Counted from the first letter of the stretch, positions 7,838-17,223 are shown. The stretch is DNA of 50,781 bases from Alicyclobacillus sendaiensis NBRC 100866 (GCF_001552675.1 NZ_BCRQ01000011.1:1-50781), one strand, 5' to 3'. Translations and numbers: made by a program. The notes: generated by a model not told the origin, from the letters alone.

Positions 7838-9778
7838 ATGAAAGCGCCGTCTTCTGATCGCCGGTGGAATACGCCCGCTATCTATCTGCTGAACGTCACG
7901 CTGTACACGCGATTCCAGGAGGCGCTGGCGCTCTTTCCCGCCGAGGTGCCCGTGTTTGTGAATGCGAAGGTGCAGACGCGTTACGGAGAAGCGCTCCGGG
8001 CGCGGCGCGTGGGCGTGATCGACGCAGAGCGGCCCGTCACGCTCAAACCGCTCATGGAGGCGCTGGGCCAAGGTCCCGCGCTGGTGGCGCTCGACACGGA
8101 TCAGCGCGGGTTTCAAGCCGTCGCGCGCTACGCCACGGAGCGGCGGATCCCGGTGGTCCCGGTGTACGGTCACTCGCTCGTCATCGACGACGAACATCCT
8201 CTGCCCTTCGACAATCCGCGTTCGGCGCTTGACACCCTGCAGCATTTCCTGCTGGAGAGCTACATCGGGCCGCGCACGCTCGCGTCCGTCAACCTGTTCG
8301 ACGAACTCGTGCAGTCCGCGCGCTACTACGGGGAAGACCGCGTCATCGTGAAGGACCTGATGGGCCAGGCGCGGTACCGGGACGTGTTGCTCCAGAGCTA
8401 CGTGCTCGGCACGGCGCTTCGCCGGCGGCTGAATCGCCATCGCGTCGGAGTGATGCTGCCTAACTCCGTCGGTCACGTCGTGGTCTTGTTCGCGATGTTT
8501 TACGCCGGATTGACGCCCGTCATGCTCAACTACTCGAGCGGGGTCCAAACCGTCGTCGACGCCTGTGAGACGGCGAGCGTCGACGTCATTCTGACGTCGC
8601 GCGAGTTCATCGAAAAGGGGCAACTTCAGGAGCTGGAGCAGGGTCTCACGGCGCGATACACGCTGCATTACATGGAGGATGTGCGCAAGGAGATTGGGCT
8701 TGGCGCCAAGCTCGCTGGGTTATGGGCGTTCCGGCGCAGGCGCCCGGCGCATCCCGGGTCCAACGAGATCATCCTTTTCACGTCGGGCAGCGAGTACCGC
8801 CCGCGTGGGGTCGTGCTCTCGCACGGGAACATCTACGCCAACGTCCAGCAGACGCGATCCGTCATCGACTTCGGCACCGAGGATCGGATGTTGAACGCCA
8901 TGCCCATGTTCCACTCGTTTGGGCTCACGGCGGGGGCGCTGCTCCCGCTCATCGCGGGCATCCAGGTCTATCTGTATCCATCGCCGCTTCACTATAAGCG
9001 GATTCCGGAGATCTGCGGCCAGGAACAGTCTACCATTCTGTTTGGCACCTCGTCGTTCCTCGAAAAGTACGGGCAGAACGCGACGCCCGAGCAGTTTGCG
9101 CATCTGCGCTACGCCGTCGCCGGCGCGGAGCGGCTGAAACCTGATGTGGAGCAGGCGTGGCTCAAGAAGTTCGGGCTGCAGATCATGCAGGGATACGGAG
9201 CCACCGAGACGTCGCCCATCATGTCGCTCGACACGCCCATCAACCACAAGCAGGGATCGGTCGGGCGGTTCTTGCCCGGCATTCGCTATCGGCTGGAGCC
9301 CGTCGACGGCATTGAGCAAGGGGGGCTGCTGCACGTGCAGGGGCCCAACGTGATGAAGGGCTATCTGGTCCACGGCGAGGGCTTTGTCGAGCAGTCAGGC
9401 TGGTACAACACGGGCGACGTCGTCGACGTGGACGAGGATGGCTTCGTCACCATTGTCGGCCGGCTCAAGCGGTTCGCCAAGATTGCGGGCGAGATGATCT
9501 CGCTGAACCTCGTGGAGCAACTGGCGGCCCGCGCGTATGGCGATCCGGCCTTTGCAGCGGTCTCCATCCCAGACCCAGCACGCGGCGAGCGGATTGTGCT
9601 CGTCACCACGCATCAGGGCCTGACGCTCGCGCCCATGCGCGATCTCGTCGATCGAATGGGATATTCGCGCATGCATGTGCCCGCAGAGATCCGCGTGATC
9701 GACGAATTTCCTCTTCTGGGGAGCGGGAAGACCGACTACGTGACCCTGAAGGCCATGGTGGAAAATGGGCGCGCCTGA
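7838..9778 (+). CDS. Acyl-ACP/acyl-CoA synthetase with degenerate PlsC domain (Aas-like)
   Basis: AMP-forming fatty-acyl ligase, 646 aa. Start 7838 sits 6 bases after GGGAG; the ATG at 7832 is too close. The adenylation domain (about 160-646) has LFTSGSEYRPRG at 313-324, GYGATE near 452-457, YNTGD ending at Asp527, and a C-terminal lysine in LLGSGKTD. The GSE form of the phosphate loop is typical of Aas-type acyl-ACP synthetases, but here YRPRG replaces the usual GxPKG. Residues about 10-130 align by eye with the PlsC acyltransferase domain of Aas (PVFVNAKVQTRYG, LKPLMEALGQG). The catalytic NHxSxxD region reads LNVTLYT and FPEG is absent, so acyl transfer is probably lost. Likely role: activation of fatty acids for membrane lipid recycling. 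Confidence 0.85.
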   Translation: MKAPSSDRRWNTPAIYLLNVTLYTRFQEALALFPAEVPVFVNAKVQTRYGEALRARRVGVIDAERPVTLKPLMEALGQGPALVALDTDQRGFQAVARYATERRIPVVPVYGHSLVIDDEHPLPFDNPRSALDTLQHFLLESYIGPRTLASVNLFDELVQSARYYGEDRVIVKDLMGQARYRDVLLQSYVLGTALRRRLNRHRVGVMLPNSVGHVVVLFAMFYAGLTPVMLNYSSGVQTVVDACETASVDVILTSREFIEKGQLQELEQGLTARYTLHYMEDVRKEIGLGAKLAGLWAFRRRRPAHPGSNEIILFTSGSEYRPRGVVLSHGNIYANVQQTRSVIDFGTEDRMLNAMPMFHSFGLTAGALLPLIAGIQVYLYPSPLHYKRIPEICGQEQSTILFGTSSFLEKYGQNATPEQFAHLRYAVAGAERLKPDVEQAWLKKFGLQIMQGYGATETSPIMSLDTPINHKQGSVGRFLPGIRYRLEPVDGIEQGGLLHVQGPNVMKGYLVHGEGFVEQSGWYNTGDVVDVDEDGFVTIVGRLKRFAKIAGEMISLNLVEQLAARAYGDPAFAAVSIPDPARGERIVLVTTHQGLTLAPMRDLVDRMGYSRMHVPAEIRVIDEFPLLGSGKTDYVTLKAMVENGRA

Positions 9779-9790
9779 CGCGGTTGCCGC

Positions 9791-10984
9791 TCACGCGGCT
9801 CGGCGGACGGGTTCGCCCCTCCCGTGGCGGAGCTTGGCCTTTCGACCCACCACATACGACACCACAGGGATCTTCATCAGGATGTACGCGGCGAGCATCG
9901 AGGAGAAGTAGCTGAACAAGACCGCGGCGGGCAAGAGCGCGTAGTGCAGCCACACGGGAATCCCGCGGCCGTCGAGATTGTCGATCACGACCTCCATGGC
10001 GTACAGCGGAAAGGGTTGGATGAGATAGATGCCGAATGAGGTCTGGGAAGCCACGCGGACAAAGCGCGAAAACGCCCGCCATCCAGGCCTCTCCTTGCGC
10101 TTGGACCACGCCAGGCCCGCGTACCAAAATGCGCACGTGACGACGAGACTGTAGGGCACCATGATGGGCTGGAGGACGAGCTCCGCGTCGTCCTCGCTGA
10201 CGTGCATGACGAGTCGCTCGAGCATATAGTGCCCGAAGACGACGGCCAGCGAGGCCACGAGCACCGCGAAGAGCGCCTTCCGATGCCGCTCCATCCATGC
10301 GGACACCTGATCGTAGTGGCAGGCCAGGATGCCGCCCGCGATGAACCAGAATTGGTACATGACCAGGTTTCGGTCCCTGTAGGTGTAGAGATCGTACAGC
10401 CATTTCGGCCAACCGACGGGCGTGAGGCTGTCCAGGATGTTCTGGTTGAGCCACATGAGGCAGATCTCCAGCGCAAAGCTCGCCACGAGGATGTGAACGT
10501 GGTACTTTTCGGCCTTGCGGATGCCATAGAGCAGGAGAGGAAAGATCAGATACAGCTGCATGGAGACCACGAGAAAATAGAGAAAGAACATGTTGCCGGT
10601 CAGCAGATTGTGGATGACGGCGGGGGCCAGAGTGGACCACGACCACGAGAACCCCGGCGTCAACAGGGCCACAAACGCGATATACGCCAGTGTCCAGACC
10701 ACGTACGGAATCACGATGAGCTGGAACCGTTTCCGCCAAAACGGGAGCGGCTGAAACGGATCCTGATGAAGGTAGGTGGTGAAGAGCACGAGTCCGGTGA
10801 CGAACATGAACGTCTCGCGCGTGAAGTGCGTCGCCGTGATGAGCGCGCCGAGCGCGTAAAACCCGGGCGTCCCGTCGCGGTTGAGCACGTTGAAGAAGGA
10901 CAGCGTGTGCACGGTGAGCACGCCGAGAATGACAAACGCTCGCATCAAGTCAATCTCGTCTAGGTACCGCTTCCCCACGAGCAC
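9791..10984 (-). CDS. Membrane acyltransferase, acyltransferase-3 family
   Basis: Polytopic membrane protein of 397 aa from a GTG at 10984, with GGGGG a few bases upstream; a GTG at 10978 is an alternative start. The N-terminus YLDEIDLMRAFVILGVLTVH is the typical acyltransferase-3 opening, with the conserved Arg and His in the first helix. About ten hydrophobic helices follow. Proteins of this family move acetyl, succinyl or other acyl groups onto sugars of cell-surface polymers, or onto antibiotics or lipids. No neighbouring polysaccharide gene points to the acceptor. It converges on the acyl-ACP synthetase gene with 12 bases between stops. Confidence 0.85.
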   Translation of the reverse strand: MLVGKRYLDEIDLMRAFVILGVLTVHTLSFFNVLNRDGTPGFYALGALITATHFTRETFMFVTGLVLFTTYLHQDPFQPLPFWRKRFQLIVIPYVVWTLAYIAFVALLTPGFSWSWSTLAPAVIHNLLTGNMFFLYFLVVSMQLYLIFPLLLYGIRKAEKYHVHILVASFALEICLMWLNQNILDSLTPVGWPKWLYDLYTYRDRNLVMYQFWFIAGGILACHYDQVSAWMERHRKALFAVLVASLAVVFGHYMLERLVMHVSEDDAELVLQPIMVPYSLVVTCAFWYAGLAWSKRKERPGWRAFSRFVRVASQTSFGIYLIQPFPLYAMEVVIDNLDGRGIPVWLHYALLPAAVLFSYFSSMLAAYILMKIPVVSYVVGRKAKLRHGRGEPVRRAA

Positions 10985-11505
10985 CTTGCCCCCTGTCTCT
11001 CTCGAAATTCACCTTAGGATACCAGAACAATCTCGAACTCGTTTCGAAAGGCAGAGGCGCACTGCGGCGCATTCCGGCGCGCCGTGCACAGAGGCGCGTG
11101 TCCGGGGCGCTGTTTCGCCTTGGGAGCGAAGCGCTTTCTTCGCCATCCACACGTGGTCATCACCTGGCGTCTCGTGGGGTGCAGGCTCCAACAAGAGGGC
11201 TCCTGCACACATCCTGCGCCTTCAACATACGGGTCGCATGCTCAAAATTTCATCAAATTTGAGCGTGCTGCGCGACGGCAATGCGCGAAGTGGCCGCATT
11301 CAGGGGCATGGATTCAGGGCGTGCGCCGTACACTTGCAATGGAACAAGCCCGGATCCCATCGAAGCTGCTTGCGGTACAATGCTCGCCAAAGACATCTTC
11401 GTCTCCCCATGTGACGCTCATCTCATGTCGTTTGCGTCTTTCCCAAACCGCAACGAATCCCAATCGGTCGCTCTTCGCCTCATCAGGCCAGGAGGTGTGG
11501 TCAAC
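10985..11505. other. Intergenic region with one imperfect palindrome
   Basis: About 520 bases without a convincing gene. Open frames here are short and lack ribosome sites. The clearest structure is at 11237-11270: GCATGCTCAAA pairs with TTTGAGCGTGC (one T-G pair) around an AT-rich centre. It could be an operator or an RNA hairpin. A second small repeat, GTGCAGG/CCTGCAC, lies at about 11180-11210. Confidence 0.5.
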
Positions 11506-12045
11506 TTGACGCGTTTGTGGACCTCCATGGTGGCTCGGCTCCCGTTCTGGCGGCTGATGTTGTACGGCGCGGCGGCATCGCTCCTCTTTTTCGCGGGGAG
11601 CCTCGCGCTCGGCTTGAGCCAAGGCCGCGTGTGGCCGACATTGTCGCTGATCGGCACGTCCATTGTGCTGGAGGCTCAGCCTGCCGCCGCCGCGAGCATT
11701 CCGCTCGGGTTCGATCCGTCGACCGGAGCCGGCATCGCCATCCTCGCCAACATGATTGCGGTGCCCATCCTCATGGTGGGATTTCGGGAGGCCATGCATC
11801 GATTTCGCTTCGTGCGAAAGCGGATGGAGAAAGCGGAGGCGCTGTCGCGCAGGTACGCGAAGTACGGCGTCTGGATCCTCGCGCCGCTGTGCCCGCTCCT
11901 TGGGGCGTATGCCTGTCTTGCCATCGGCAGCGTGCTGCGCTGGAACCCGCTGCGGGTGCTGGGGGCCGTCGTGGTGGGCATGGTGGCTTCCGCGTTTGTC
12001 ATCGCGTACGGCGGATCGGCGCTCCTGAGGTGGGTTCACCTCTAA
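11506..12045 (+). CDS. Small multidrug-export-like membrane protein
   Basis: Membrane protein of 179 aa from a TTG start at 11506, chosen because AGGAGGTG ends 8 bases before it. The frame extends 75 codons further up, but that part looks non-coding. Helices are visible at LMLYGAAASLLFFAGSLALG, AGIAILANMIAVPILMVGF, a central basic loop (RFRFVRKRMEKAEALSRRYAKYG), and two C-terminal helices with PLCPLLGAYAC. The arrangement resembles the putative small multidrug export family (Sm_multidrug_ex, COG2426-like). Function in that family is poorly established, and transport is an inference. Confidence 0.7.
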   Translation: MTRLWTSMVARLPFWRLMLYGAAASLLFFAGSLALGLSQGRVWPTLSLIGTSIVLEAQPAAAASIPLGFDPSTGAGIAILANMIAVPILMVGFREAMHRFRFVRKRMEKAEALSRRYAKYGVWILAPLCPLLGAYACLAIGSVLRWNPLRVLGAVVVGMVASAFVIAYGGSALLRWVHL

Positions 12046-12445
12046 TTGGTGGGACGGCGAGTGAATGGACGCTCATCGCGGGAGCGCCATCCCTCGCGCG
12101 GGCGCGCAGGGATGACGCCTGCTCGTCAAAAGGCAGCCGTCGGGCGCATACGCTCGTCCTCGTTGGCATATACAACAGCGAGGGCTGCTGCACCGGGTGT
12201 GCGCCCCGCCTCGCACAGGCAGAGCGGAGGAGACCGACCGTTCCAAATTATTTGTTTTGTACAACGAAAAGTTACGCAGCGCAATTGCAGTTCGTCACCT
12301 GACTTTGGTACGCTTTCAGTTAAGACCAGGCTTTATCGATTCATGATGCGGAACACCTGTCGAGCGAGGGGGTGTGAGCGCGCGGATTTGCCTGTGCGGA
12401 ACGTCGTGAGGCGGAGCGTCAGTTTCACACTCTGGTGTAATCGAG
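12046..12445. other. Intergenic leader region upstream of dxs
   Basis: About 400 bases with no supported gene. It holds an inverted repeat CATCCCT/AGGGATG near 12088-12115, a candidate promoter at 12285-12314, and an AT-rich stretch around 12245-12275. I looked for T-box and TPP-riboswitch consensus segments and saw none. Confidence 0.5.
12285..12314 (+). promoter_or_regulatory. Candidate sigma-A promoter for dxs
   Basis: TTGCAG, 18 bases, TACGCT. Both boxes are partial matches to TTGACA/TATAAT. The site lies 130 bases before the dxs start, which would leave a fairly long leader. Moderate to weak evidence. Confidence 0.35.
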
Positions 12446-14347
12446 GTGTTGACTACGTTACTCGATTCCATTCATGACCCAAAAGACCTGAAAAAACTCA
12501 GCGAGTCGCAGTTGGTGACGTTGGCTCAGGAAATTCGCGATTTTCTCGTCACGTCCATTTCCAGGACCGGCGGGCATTTCGGCGCCAACATGGGCGTCGT
12601 GGAACTGACCATCGCGCTGCACCGCGTGTTTGACAGCCCTCGAGACAAGATCATCTGGGACGTCGGCCACCAGGGGTACGTGCACAAGATCCTCACGGGC
12701 CGCAAGGACATGTTCCCGACGCTCCGCAAACTGGGCGGACTGGCCGGATTTCTGAAGCGGTCCGAGAGCGAGCACGACCCGTTCGGCGCGGGCCATTCGT
12801 CCACGAGCATCTCCGCCGCGCTCGGCATGGCGGTCGCGCGCGATTTGCGCAACGAGGATTATCACGTCATCGCCGTGATCGGTGACGGGGCCCTCACGGG
12901 GGGCATGGCCATGGAGGCCATGAACCACGCGGGCGATCTCGGCACCGATCTCATCGTCATTTTGAACGACAACGAGATGTCGATCTCGAACAACGTCGGC
13001 GCGGTGTCGAAGTACCTCACGAGGCTTCGGTCCGATCCAAACTACGCGCGCGCCAAGCAGGACATCGACCACCTCCTGCGCCACCTGAGCAACGTGGGCC
13101 AGAAGGTGACCAAGGTGCTGGACCGCGCGATGGAAGCGGCGCGCCACATGATCCTGCCCATCACGCCGTTTGAGGGCTTCGGTTTCAAGTACATCGGGCC
13201 CATCGACGGCCACGATCTTCGCCAGCTCATCCCGGTCTTGGAGCGCGTGAAGGAACTCAAGGGTCCCATCCTGCTCCACGTCCTGACGCAGAAGGGCAAG
13301 GGATATCCGCAGGCGGAGAATTCGGAGGACAAGTGGCACGCGTGGCCGAGCGCGGCCAAGCCTAACCAAGCGCCTTCGTACACGAGCGTGTTTGCGCAGA
13401 CCGTCGCGGAGATGGCGAGAAAGGACGAGCGAATCGTCGTGGTCACGCCCGCCATGCTGTCGGGCAGCGGGCTGGTGAAGTTTCAGAAGGAGTTTCCGAC
13501 GCGCACGTTCGACGTGGGCATCGCGGAGCAGCACGCGGCGACGTTCTGCGCCGGGCTCGCCGCCGCTGGGAAGCGGCCGATCTTCGCGGTCTACTCGACG
13601 TTCTTGCAGCGCGCATACGATCAGACGATCCACGACATCTGCATCCAGAACCTCCCGGTGGTGCTGGCGGTGGATCGCGCCGGGATCGTCGGGCCGGACG
13701 GGGAGACACACCAGGGCGTCTTCGACATCGCCTACCTGCGGACGGTGCCGAACATGTCCATCATGATGCCGAAGGACGAGAACGAGCTCCGGCACATGCT
13801 GTTCACGGCGATGCAGCACGATGGGCCGGTGGCCGTGCGGTACCCGCGGGCGGACGGCGTCGGCGTGCCGATGGACGAACCGCTGCACGCGCTGCCCTGG
13901 GGGAAAGCCGAGGTGCTGCGTGAGGGCCGGCACATCACCATTGTGGCGCTCGGGCCCATGGTGCCCGAGGCGATGAAGGCCGCGGAGCGACTCGCCGCCA
14001 AGCATCAGATTGAGGCGACGGTCGTGAACCTGCGCTTCGTGAAACCGCTCGACGAAGAGCTGCTCTTGAGCCTGGCGAAGACGGGCCGCCCGATGCTCAC
14101 CGTGGAGGAGGCGTCGCTCGCGGGCGGCATGGGATCGGCCATCGCCGAGTTACTCGCCGATCGCGGCGTCATGGTGCCGTTGCGCCGGAAGGGCGTGCCG
14201 GATCACTTTGTGGAACACGGAGGCCGCGACGAGGTCCTCCAGCGGCTGGGACTTTGCGCCGACGGCATTGTGGAAGACGCGCTGGAACTCATGCGCCAAG
14301 CCCAGGCCGGTCAAGTGCCACACGCGCTGAATCGGGTTGGCACGTGA
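12446..14347 (+). CDS. dxs: 1-deoxy-D-xylulose-5-phosphate synthase
   Basis: Thiamine-diphosphate enzyme joining pyruvate and glyceraldehyde 3-phosphate to DXP, the first step of the MEP isoprenoid pathway; 633 aa, normal family length. The ThDP motif is GDGALTGG starting at residue 146 and ending in NDNEMS at 174-179. The DVGHQGYVHKILTGR segment, the transketolase-like Pyr domain (FDVGIAEQHAATF) and the C-terminal domain are intact. The start is uncertain: GTG 12446 or TTG 12449, both with a weak ribosome site. Its place at the head of a hopanoid cluster suggests it supplies C5 units for squalene. Confidence 0.95.
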   Translation: MLTTLLDSIHDPKDLKKLSESQLVTLAQEIRDFLVTSISRTGGHFGANMGVVELTIALHRVFDSPRDKIIWDVGHQGYVHKILTGRKDMFPTLRKLGGLAGFLKRSESEHDPFGAGHSSTSISAALGMAVARDLRNEDYHVIAVIGDGALTGGMAMEAMNHAGDLGTDLIVILNDNEMSISNNVGAVSKYLTRLRSDPNYARAKQDIDHLLRHLSNVGQKVTKVLDRAMEAARHMILPITPFEGFGFKYIGPIDGHDLRQLIPVLERVKELKGPILLHVLTQKGKGYPQAENSEDKWHAWPSAAKPNQAPSYTSVFAQTVAEMARKDERIVVVTPAMLSGSGLVKFQKEFPTRTFDVGIAEQHAATFCAGLAAAGKRPIFAVYSTFLQRAYDQTIHDICIQNLPVVLAVDRAGIVGPDGETHQGVFDIAYLRTVPNMSIMMPKDENELRHMLFTAMQHDGPVAVRYPRADGVGVPMDEPLHALPWGKAEVLREGRHITIVALGPMVPEAMKAAERLAAKHQIEATVVNLRFVKPLDEELLLSLAKTGRPMLTVEEASLAGGMGSAIAELLADRGVMVPLRRKGVPDHFVEHGGRDEVLQRLGLCADGIVEDALELMRQAQAGQVPHALNRVGT

Positions 14348-14384
14348 TGGCACGCGCTCGGGCGGAGAGAAAGAGGGAGGCCGT

Positions 14385-15479
14385 ATGACGTTGACGCGAG
14401 ACGTCCGGCAGCGGCGCAAGGTCGAGCACGTTCACGCCGTTCAAGCGCTCGGCGATCCGACGGGCGTCTCGAATGGGTTCGAGTGCGTCTCGCTCGTGCC
14501 TTGCTCGGCGCCGGAGGTGGCCTGGGACGACGTGTCCCTGGCCACCGAGCTCTGCGGCATCCGCCTGGAATCGCCGATCCTCATCAACGCGATGACGGGC
14601 GGCGCCGACGAAGTGTACGACATCAACCGCAAGCTGGCGCAGGCCGCGCGCCGGTTTGGCTTGGCCATGGCCCTCGGCTCCGCGTCGGCGGGGCTCGCCT
14701 CGCCGGAGGTGGCGTACACGTATCGCGTGGTGCGGGAGATCCACCCGGACGGCGTGGTCATCGCCAACGTAGGCATGGGCACGGGGCTGGAGCGCGCGCG
14801 GAAGGCCGTCGAGTTGGTGCGCGCGGATCTGCTTCAGGTCCACTTCAACGCTGCCCAGGAGCTGTTTATGGCGGAGGGCGATCGCGACTTTCGCGGCGCG
14901 CTCGAGGCGCTGGCGGAAGTCGCGCGCGGCGCGGGCGTGCCGGTGATTGCCAAAGAGGTGGGGCAGGGGATTTCGGCGGAAGACGCCGCCCGGTTCGCGG
15001 ACGCCGGCGTGCGCGCCATCGACGTGGGCGGCCTCGGCGGGACGAACTTCATCGCGGTGGAAGCCTGGCGGCGGGGCGCCGAGATCGACGAATTTTGGAG
15101 CCGGTGGGGCCTGCCGACGGCCGCATCGCTCTGCGAAGTCGCGGCGGCGGTCGGCGGGCGCGTCGATGTCATTGCGTCGGGCGGCATCCGCACGGCGCTC
15201 GACGTCGCCAAAGCTATGGCGCTCGGCGCGAAGGCGGTGGGCATCGCGGGGCCGCTCGTCCGACTGGTGACGCAGCCGAACGGGGAAGAACAACTACATC
15301 GTTTTATTGAGGATCTTCATGTCGGGCTGCGGGCCCTGCTCGTGCTCACCGGCTGTCGCAATTTCTCCGACTTGCGCGGTAAGCCCGTCGTCATCCTGGG
15401 ATGGCTCCGGGAATGGCTCGAGGCGCGGGGCCTGAAGGCGTGGATGGACGCACGGGCACGGGCTTCGCTCGGCGCGTGA
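14385..15479 (+). CDS. fni: Type 2 isopentenyl-diphosphate isomerase
   Basis: FMN-dependent interconversion of IPP and DMAPP, 364 aa. The ATG at 14385 follows GGGAGG by 4 bases; an upstream in-frame ATG at 14337 lacks a site. Family motifs: RRKVEH at residues 10-15, INAMTGGA at 67-74, HFNAAQELFM with the active-site Gln-Glu pair, IDVGGLGGTNF, and the phosphate-binding IASGGIRTALDVAKAMALGA. It follows dxs by 37 bases in the same direction, so both supply steps of the C5 pool are joined to the hopanoid genes. Cytoplasmic. Confidence 0.95.
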   Translation: MTLTRDVRQRRKVEHVHAVQALGDPTGVSNGFECVSLVPCSAPEVAWDDVSLATELCGIRLESPILINAMTGGADEVYDINRKLAQAARRFGLAMALGSASAGLASPEVAYTYRVVREIHPDGVVIANVGMGTGLERARKAVELVRADLLQVHFNAAQELFMAEGDRDFRGALEALAEVARGAGVPVIAKEVGQGISAEDAARFADAGVRAIDVGGLGGTNFIAVEAWRRGAEIDEFWSRWGLPTAASLCEVAAAVGGRVDVIASGGIRTALDVAKAMALGAKAVGIAGPLVRLVTQPNGEEQLHRFIEDLHVGLRALLVLTGCRNFSDLRGKPVVILGWLREWLEARGLKAWMDARARASLGA

Positions 15480-15495
15480 GGTAAGAATGGGTCAT

Positions 15496-15524
15496 TTGCG
15501 ATCGCCCCAAACCAGGGATATCCT
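15496..15524 (+). promoter_or_regulatory. Candidate promoter for the hpnH-hpnE operon
   Basis: TTGCGA, 17 bases, TATCCT, in the 110-base gap between fni and hpnH. Each box matches four of six consensus bases at ideal spacing. A T-rich stretch (CCTTTTTTCT) just downstream could also weakly terminate transcription coming from dxs-fni, although I see no stem. Confidence 0.45.
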
Positions 15525-15589
15525 TTCCTTTAGATGGCCTTTTTTCTACGTATTCATGTGTCGAATCGGATTGAGGAGGAGGGATTGGC

Positions 15590-16600
15590 ATGGCGCGACA
15601 GTCGTTCTCCGCGACGGTCGACATGGTGAAGTACCTGGCGAAAAACCGAATCAAGGGCATCAAGCGGTATCCCATGGTCCTCATGCTCGAGCCGACGGAG
15701 CTGTGCAACCTGACGTGCACAGGCTGCGGGAAGATCCGTCAGAGCCCGGACGTTCTCAAGATGCGGATGACCGCAGAGGACTGCTTCAAGGCCATCGACG
15801 AGTGCGGTGCGCCCGCCGTGTCCATCGCGGGCGGAGAGCCGCTCGTCCACCCGGAGATTGTCGAGATCGTCAACGGCATGCTGGAGCGGCGCAAGCTCGT
15901 GATGCTTTGCACCAACGGCATCCTGTTGCACCGCGTCCTCGACAAGCTGAAGCCTCACCCGAACTTCACCTTTGTGTTCCACCTGGACGGCAAGCGCGAG
16001 CACCACGACAAGATGGTGGAGCGCAAGGGCGTGTTCGACATCGTGATGAAGGGTATCAAGGCGGCGAAGGAGCGCGGATTCCGCGTCGCCACCAACACCA
16101 CGCTGTACAAGGGCGCGAGCGCGGAGGATACGGCCGAGCTGTTGATGGAGCTCATGGAGATGGGCGTGGACAACTGCATCGTGTCGCCCGCGTTCACGTA
16201 TGAGGAGGTGGATCCGTCCCACAGCGACATCTTCCTGCACCGCAAGGAAGTGCACCAGTTGGTGCGGGACATCATGGCGCGCTGCGGGGATCGCATCCGC
16301 TTCTACGATACGCCCATCTACTTCGACTTCCTGCAGGGCAAGCGCGAATTGCGCTGCACGCCGTGGGCCATGCCGAACCGCAACCCGAAGGGATGGAAAG
16401 GCCCCTGCTATCTCCTGACGGACGAACATTATGAGACGTTCCAGGAGATGATGGAGAAGACGAACTGGGACGAGTTCGGCTACGGCGAGAACCCGCGCTG
16501 CGCGAGCTGCATGATGCACTCCGGCTACGAGATGGCGGCCCTCAAGGCCCTGACGCCGCGCGACACCTGGCGCTTGGTTCGGTGGTTCTTCGCCTCGTGA
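15590..16600 (+). CDS. hpnH: Radical SAM adenosyl-hopene synthase HpnH
   Basis: Adds a 5'-deoxyadenosyl group to hopene (diploptene), the first step of the C35 hopanoid side chain; 336 aa. The [4Fe-4S] radical SAM motif is Cys39-Cys43-Cys46 (CNLTCTGC), followed by the GGEPL SAM-binding segment. C-terminal cysteines (near NPRCASCMM) are also present. GAGGAGGAGG precedes the ATG at 15590. It overlaps hpnG by 4 bases, which pairs adenosylation with removal of adenine by the next enzyme. Function rests on the family assignment and the hpn neighbours. Confidence 0.93.
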   Translation: MARQSFSATVDMVKYLAKNRIKGIKRYPMVLMLEPTELCNLTCTGCGKIRQSPDVLKMRMTAEDCFKAIDECGAPAVSIAGGEPLVHPEIVEIVNGMLERRKLVMLCTNGILLHRVLDKLKPHPNFTFVFHLDGKREHHDKMVERKGVFDIVMKGIKAAKERGFRVATNTTLYKGASAEDTAELLMELMEMGVDNCIVSPAFTYEEVDPSHSDIFLHRKEVHQLVRDIMARCGDRIRFYDTPIYFDFLQGKRELRCTPWAMPNRNPKGWKGPCYLLTDEHYETFQEMMEKTNWDEFGYGENPRCASCMMHSGYEMAALKALTPRDTWRLVRWFFAS

Positions 16601-17223
16601 CGACGCTCGTCGTCACCGCGCTCGGGTTTGAGCGCGCGGCGTTCCGCCATCTCGCGCGCCTTCCGGGCTGGCGCGTCGCCTCGACGGGCGTGGGACCCGC
16701 GCGCGCTTCGGAAGGGCTCGCGCAACTCCTTCGCGGCGAGCGGCCCGCGCTCGTCGTCGGCGCCGGCGTGTGCGGCGCGCTGGACCCCGGCCTGCGCCTG
16801 GGCGATCTCGTCCTGCCGCGAGAGGCGGTGACCGCGGACGGCGGGTGCGAGCCCATCGCCCTCGACGGCGCGCTCTGCCACCTCGCTCGCCGCTTCGCCG
16901 AGGTGCGCGGATCCACGGCGCACATCGGCGGTCGCATCGTGTCCGTGGAGCGCATCGCTTCGACGCCGGCGGACAAGCGCGAGCTGGCGCGCCGGATCGG
17001 GGCGGCTGCGGTCGATCAGGAGACGTTCGCGTGGGCGCGCGTGGCCCGCGAGGCGGGCGTTCCGTTTGTCGCCGTCCGCGTGGTGCTGGACGAGGCCGGC
17101 GAGCCTCTCGCCTCCTGGCGGCCGTCCGCGTGGCGGAGCGCCCTGCGCCTGCCGTCGCGCGCGCTGCGGGCGCGCGACACGCTTCGCGCTTTCGGGAGGG
17201 AATGGCCATGCTGGCGTTCGTGA
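16597..17223 (+). CDS. hpnG: Adenosyl-hopene nucleosidase/phosphorylase HpnG
   Basis: Removes adenine from adenosylhopane, giving the ribosyl side chain of hopanoids; 208 aa. The GTG start at 16597 shares GTGA with the hpnH stop. The fold is of the 5'-methylthioadenosine nucleosidase/purine phosphorylase type: VVGAGVCGALDPGLRLGDLV and VDQETFAWARVAREAGV with the base-contacting Glu region. The protein is short compared with classical phosphorylases but usual for HpnG. Its end overlaps hpnA by 16 bases. Confidence 0.88.
   Translation: MTTLVVTALGFERAAFRHLARLPGWRVASTGVGPARASEGLAQLLRGERPALVVGAGVCGALDPGLRLGDLVLPREAVTADGGCEPIALDGALCHLARRFAEVRGSTAHIGGRIVSVERIASTPADKRELARRIGAAAVDQETFAWARVAREAGVPFVAVRVVLDEAGEPLASWRPSAWRSALRLPSRALRARDTLRAFGREWPCWRS

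Noticed and set aside
12150-12260. Possible T-box or TPP riboswitch before dxs
   Set aside because: Neither the T-box sequence nor the thi-box segments can be recognised.
12046-12477. A 143-codon plus-strand frame before dxs
   Set aside because: Arg/Ser-rich, no ribosome site, overlaps the dxs start, and resembles no protein family.
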